6,477 nt of DNA from Sphingobacteriia bacterium (GTDB lineage Bacteria; Bacteroidota; Bacteroidia; Chitinophagales; Chitinophagaceae): the NCBI GenBank assembly GCA_004293505.1, contig RDYY01000092.1:1-6477 (forward strand). The letters run 5' to 3'. Made by a program: the position numbers and the translations under genes. Numbering within the stretch: position 1 is the stretch's first letter; every line of letters begins with the position of its first letter. This document shows positions 6,114 through 6,477 of this stretch, piece after piece. Under the pieces are notes generated by a model. The model searched no databases. It saw only the letters and a list, made by a program, of their open reading frames with translations, and had not been told where the DNA came from.

Positions 6114-6477
6114 TTAACCGAGTTCGGGATAAAGGGGAAATTGTTGCATGAATTCGTTCACCGATTTTTTGACGGCAGCAATGACCTGGGGTTCATCGGC
6201 ATGCAGCAAAGCTTTGTCAATGGCGTCTACCACAAAAGGCATGTGTTCTGTGGTCATGCCGCGGGTGGTAATGGCCGCCACCCCAAAGCGAATACCAGAA
6301 GTCACAAAAGCCGATTTGTCGTCAAAGGGCACCATGTTTTTATTGGCCGTGATATCGGCTTGTACCAATACCTGCTCGGCTTTTTTACCACTGGTATTTT
6401 TATTGCGCAAATCAATCAACATCAAGTGGTTGTCGGTACCGCCGCTGATGATGTGGTAGTCTCTTTGAACAAATTCA
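6114..6477 (-). CDS. glyA: Serine hydroxymethyltransferase, C-terminal part (5' end outside window)
   Basis: GlyA is a cytoplasmic pyridoxal-phosphate enzyme that interconverts serine and glycine while loading one-carbon units onto tetrahydrofolate. About 120 codons, a little over a quarter of the usual length of about 420, are in view. The frame is open to the window edge, so the start, the catalytic lysine and most cofactor contacts are off-window. The visible part carries strong family motifs: [13 protein letters not shown] at the edge, then [18 protein letters not shown] and TSGIRFG, whose arginine corresponds to the residue that binds the substrate carboxylate. The first ATG in view (6420-6422) is internal, since family sequence continues upstream of it. 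A DUF4293 gene follows 9 nt downstream. I see no sign of damage in the part shown. Confidence 0.96.
   Translation of the reverse strand, partial: EFVQRDYHIISGGTDNHLMLIDLRNKNTSGKKAEQVLVQADITANKNMVPFDDKSAFVTSGIRFGVAAITTRGMTTEHMPFVVDAIDKALLHADEPQVIAAVKKSVNEFMQQFPLYPELG

Noticed and set aside
1..6477. CRISPR arrays, tRNA or rRNA genes, insertion sequences or attachment sites
   Set aside because: I found no regularly spaced repeats, cloverleaf sequences, transposase motifs or flanking direct repeats; almost all of the window is filled by recognised genes.

Overview
The window looks like ordinary chromosome from a member of the Bacteroidota. The evidence is a DUF4293 membrane protein (a family I know only from that phylum), a DsbD and a UvrA with sequence signatures typical of the phylum, and no Shine-Dalgarno sequence before any of the four start codons that can be seen. 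Base composition is moderate and TTG is the dominant leucine codon in the dsbD gene. I could not place it to genus. There is no tRNA, rRNA, CRISPR array, insertion sequence or phage gene, and no stretch over 300 bases lacks a gene.

Layout, left to right. Bases 1-1374 (+) hold the C-terminal part of a DsbD-type thiol:disulfide interchange protein: its membrane domain from just after the first membrane cysteine, then a thioredoxin domain with a CANC active site. After a 67-nt gap containing a plausible Bacteroidota-type promoter comes 1442-2068 (+), a 208-residue proline-rich protein with one N-terminal membrane anchor that I do not recognise. A strong hairpin at 2074-2094 separates it from a convergent ECF sigma factor gene (2114-2695, -). 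The sigma gene and uvrA (2884-5673, +) diverge from a 188-nt intergenic region. UvrA is full length with all ATP-binding and zinc motifs. It runs convergently, with 8 nt between stop codons, into a two-gene minus-strand unit: glyA (serine hydroxymethyltransferase, C-terminal part only, running off the right edge) followed 9 nt later by the DUF4293 gene. The terminator of that unit appears to lie inside the last codons of uvrA.

Functionally these are mainly housekeeping genes: extracytoplasmic thiol chemistry, transcription control, nucleotide excision repair and one-carbon metabolism. They do not form one pathway. I see no convincing new multi-gene system. The items most worth a second look are the unrecognised proline-rich anchored protein, whose codon use differs from dsbD, the ECF sigma factor with no neighbouring anti-sigma gene, and the terminator nested in the uvrA coding sequence.
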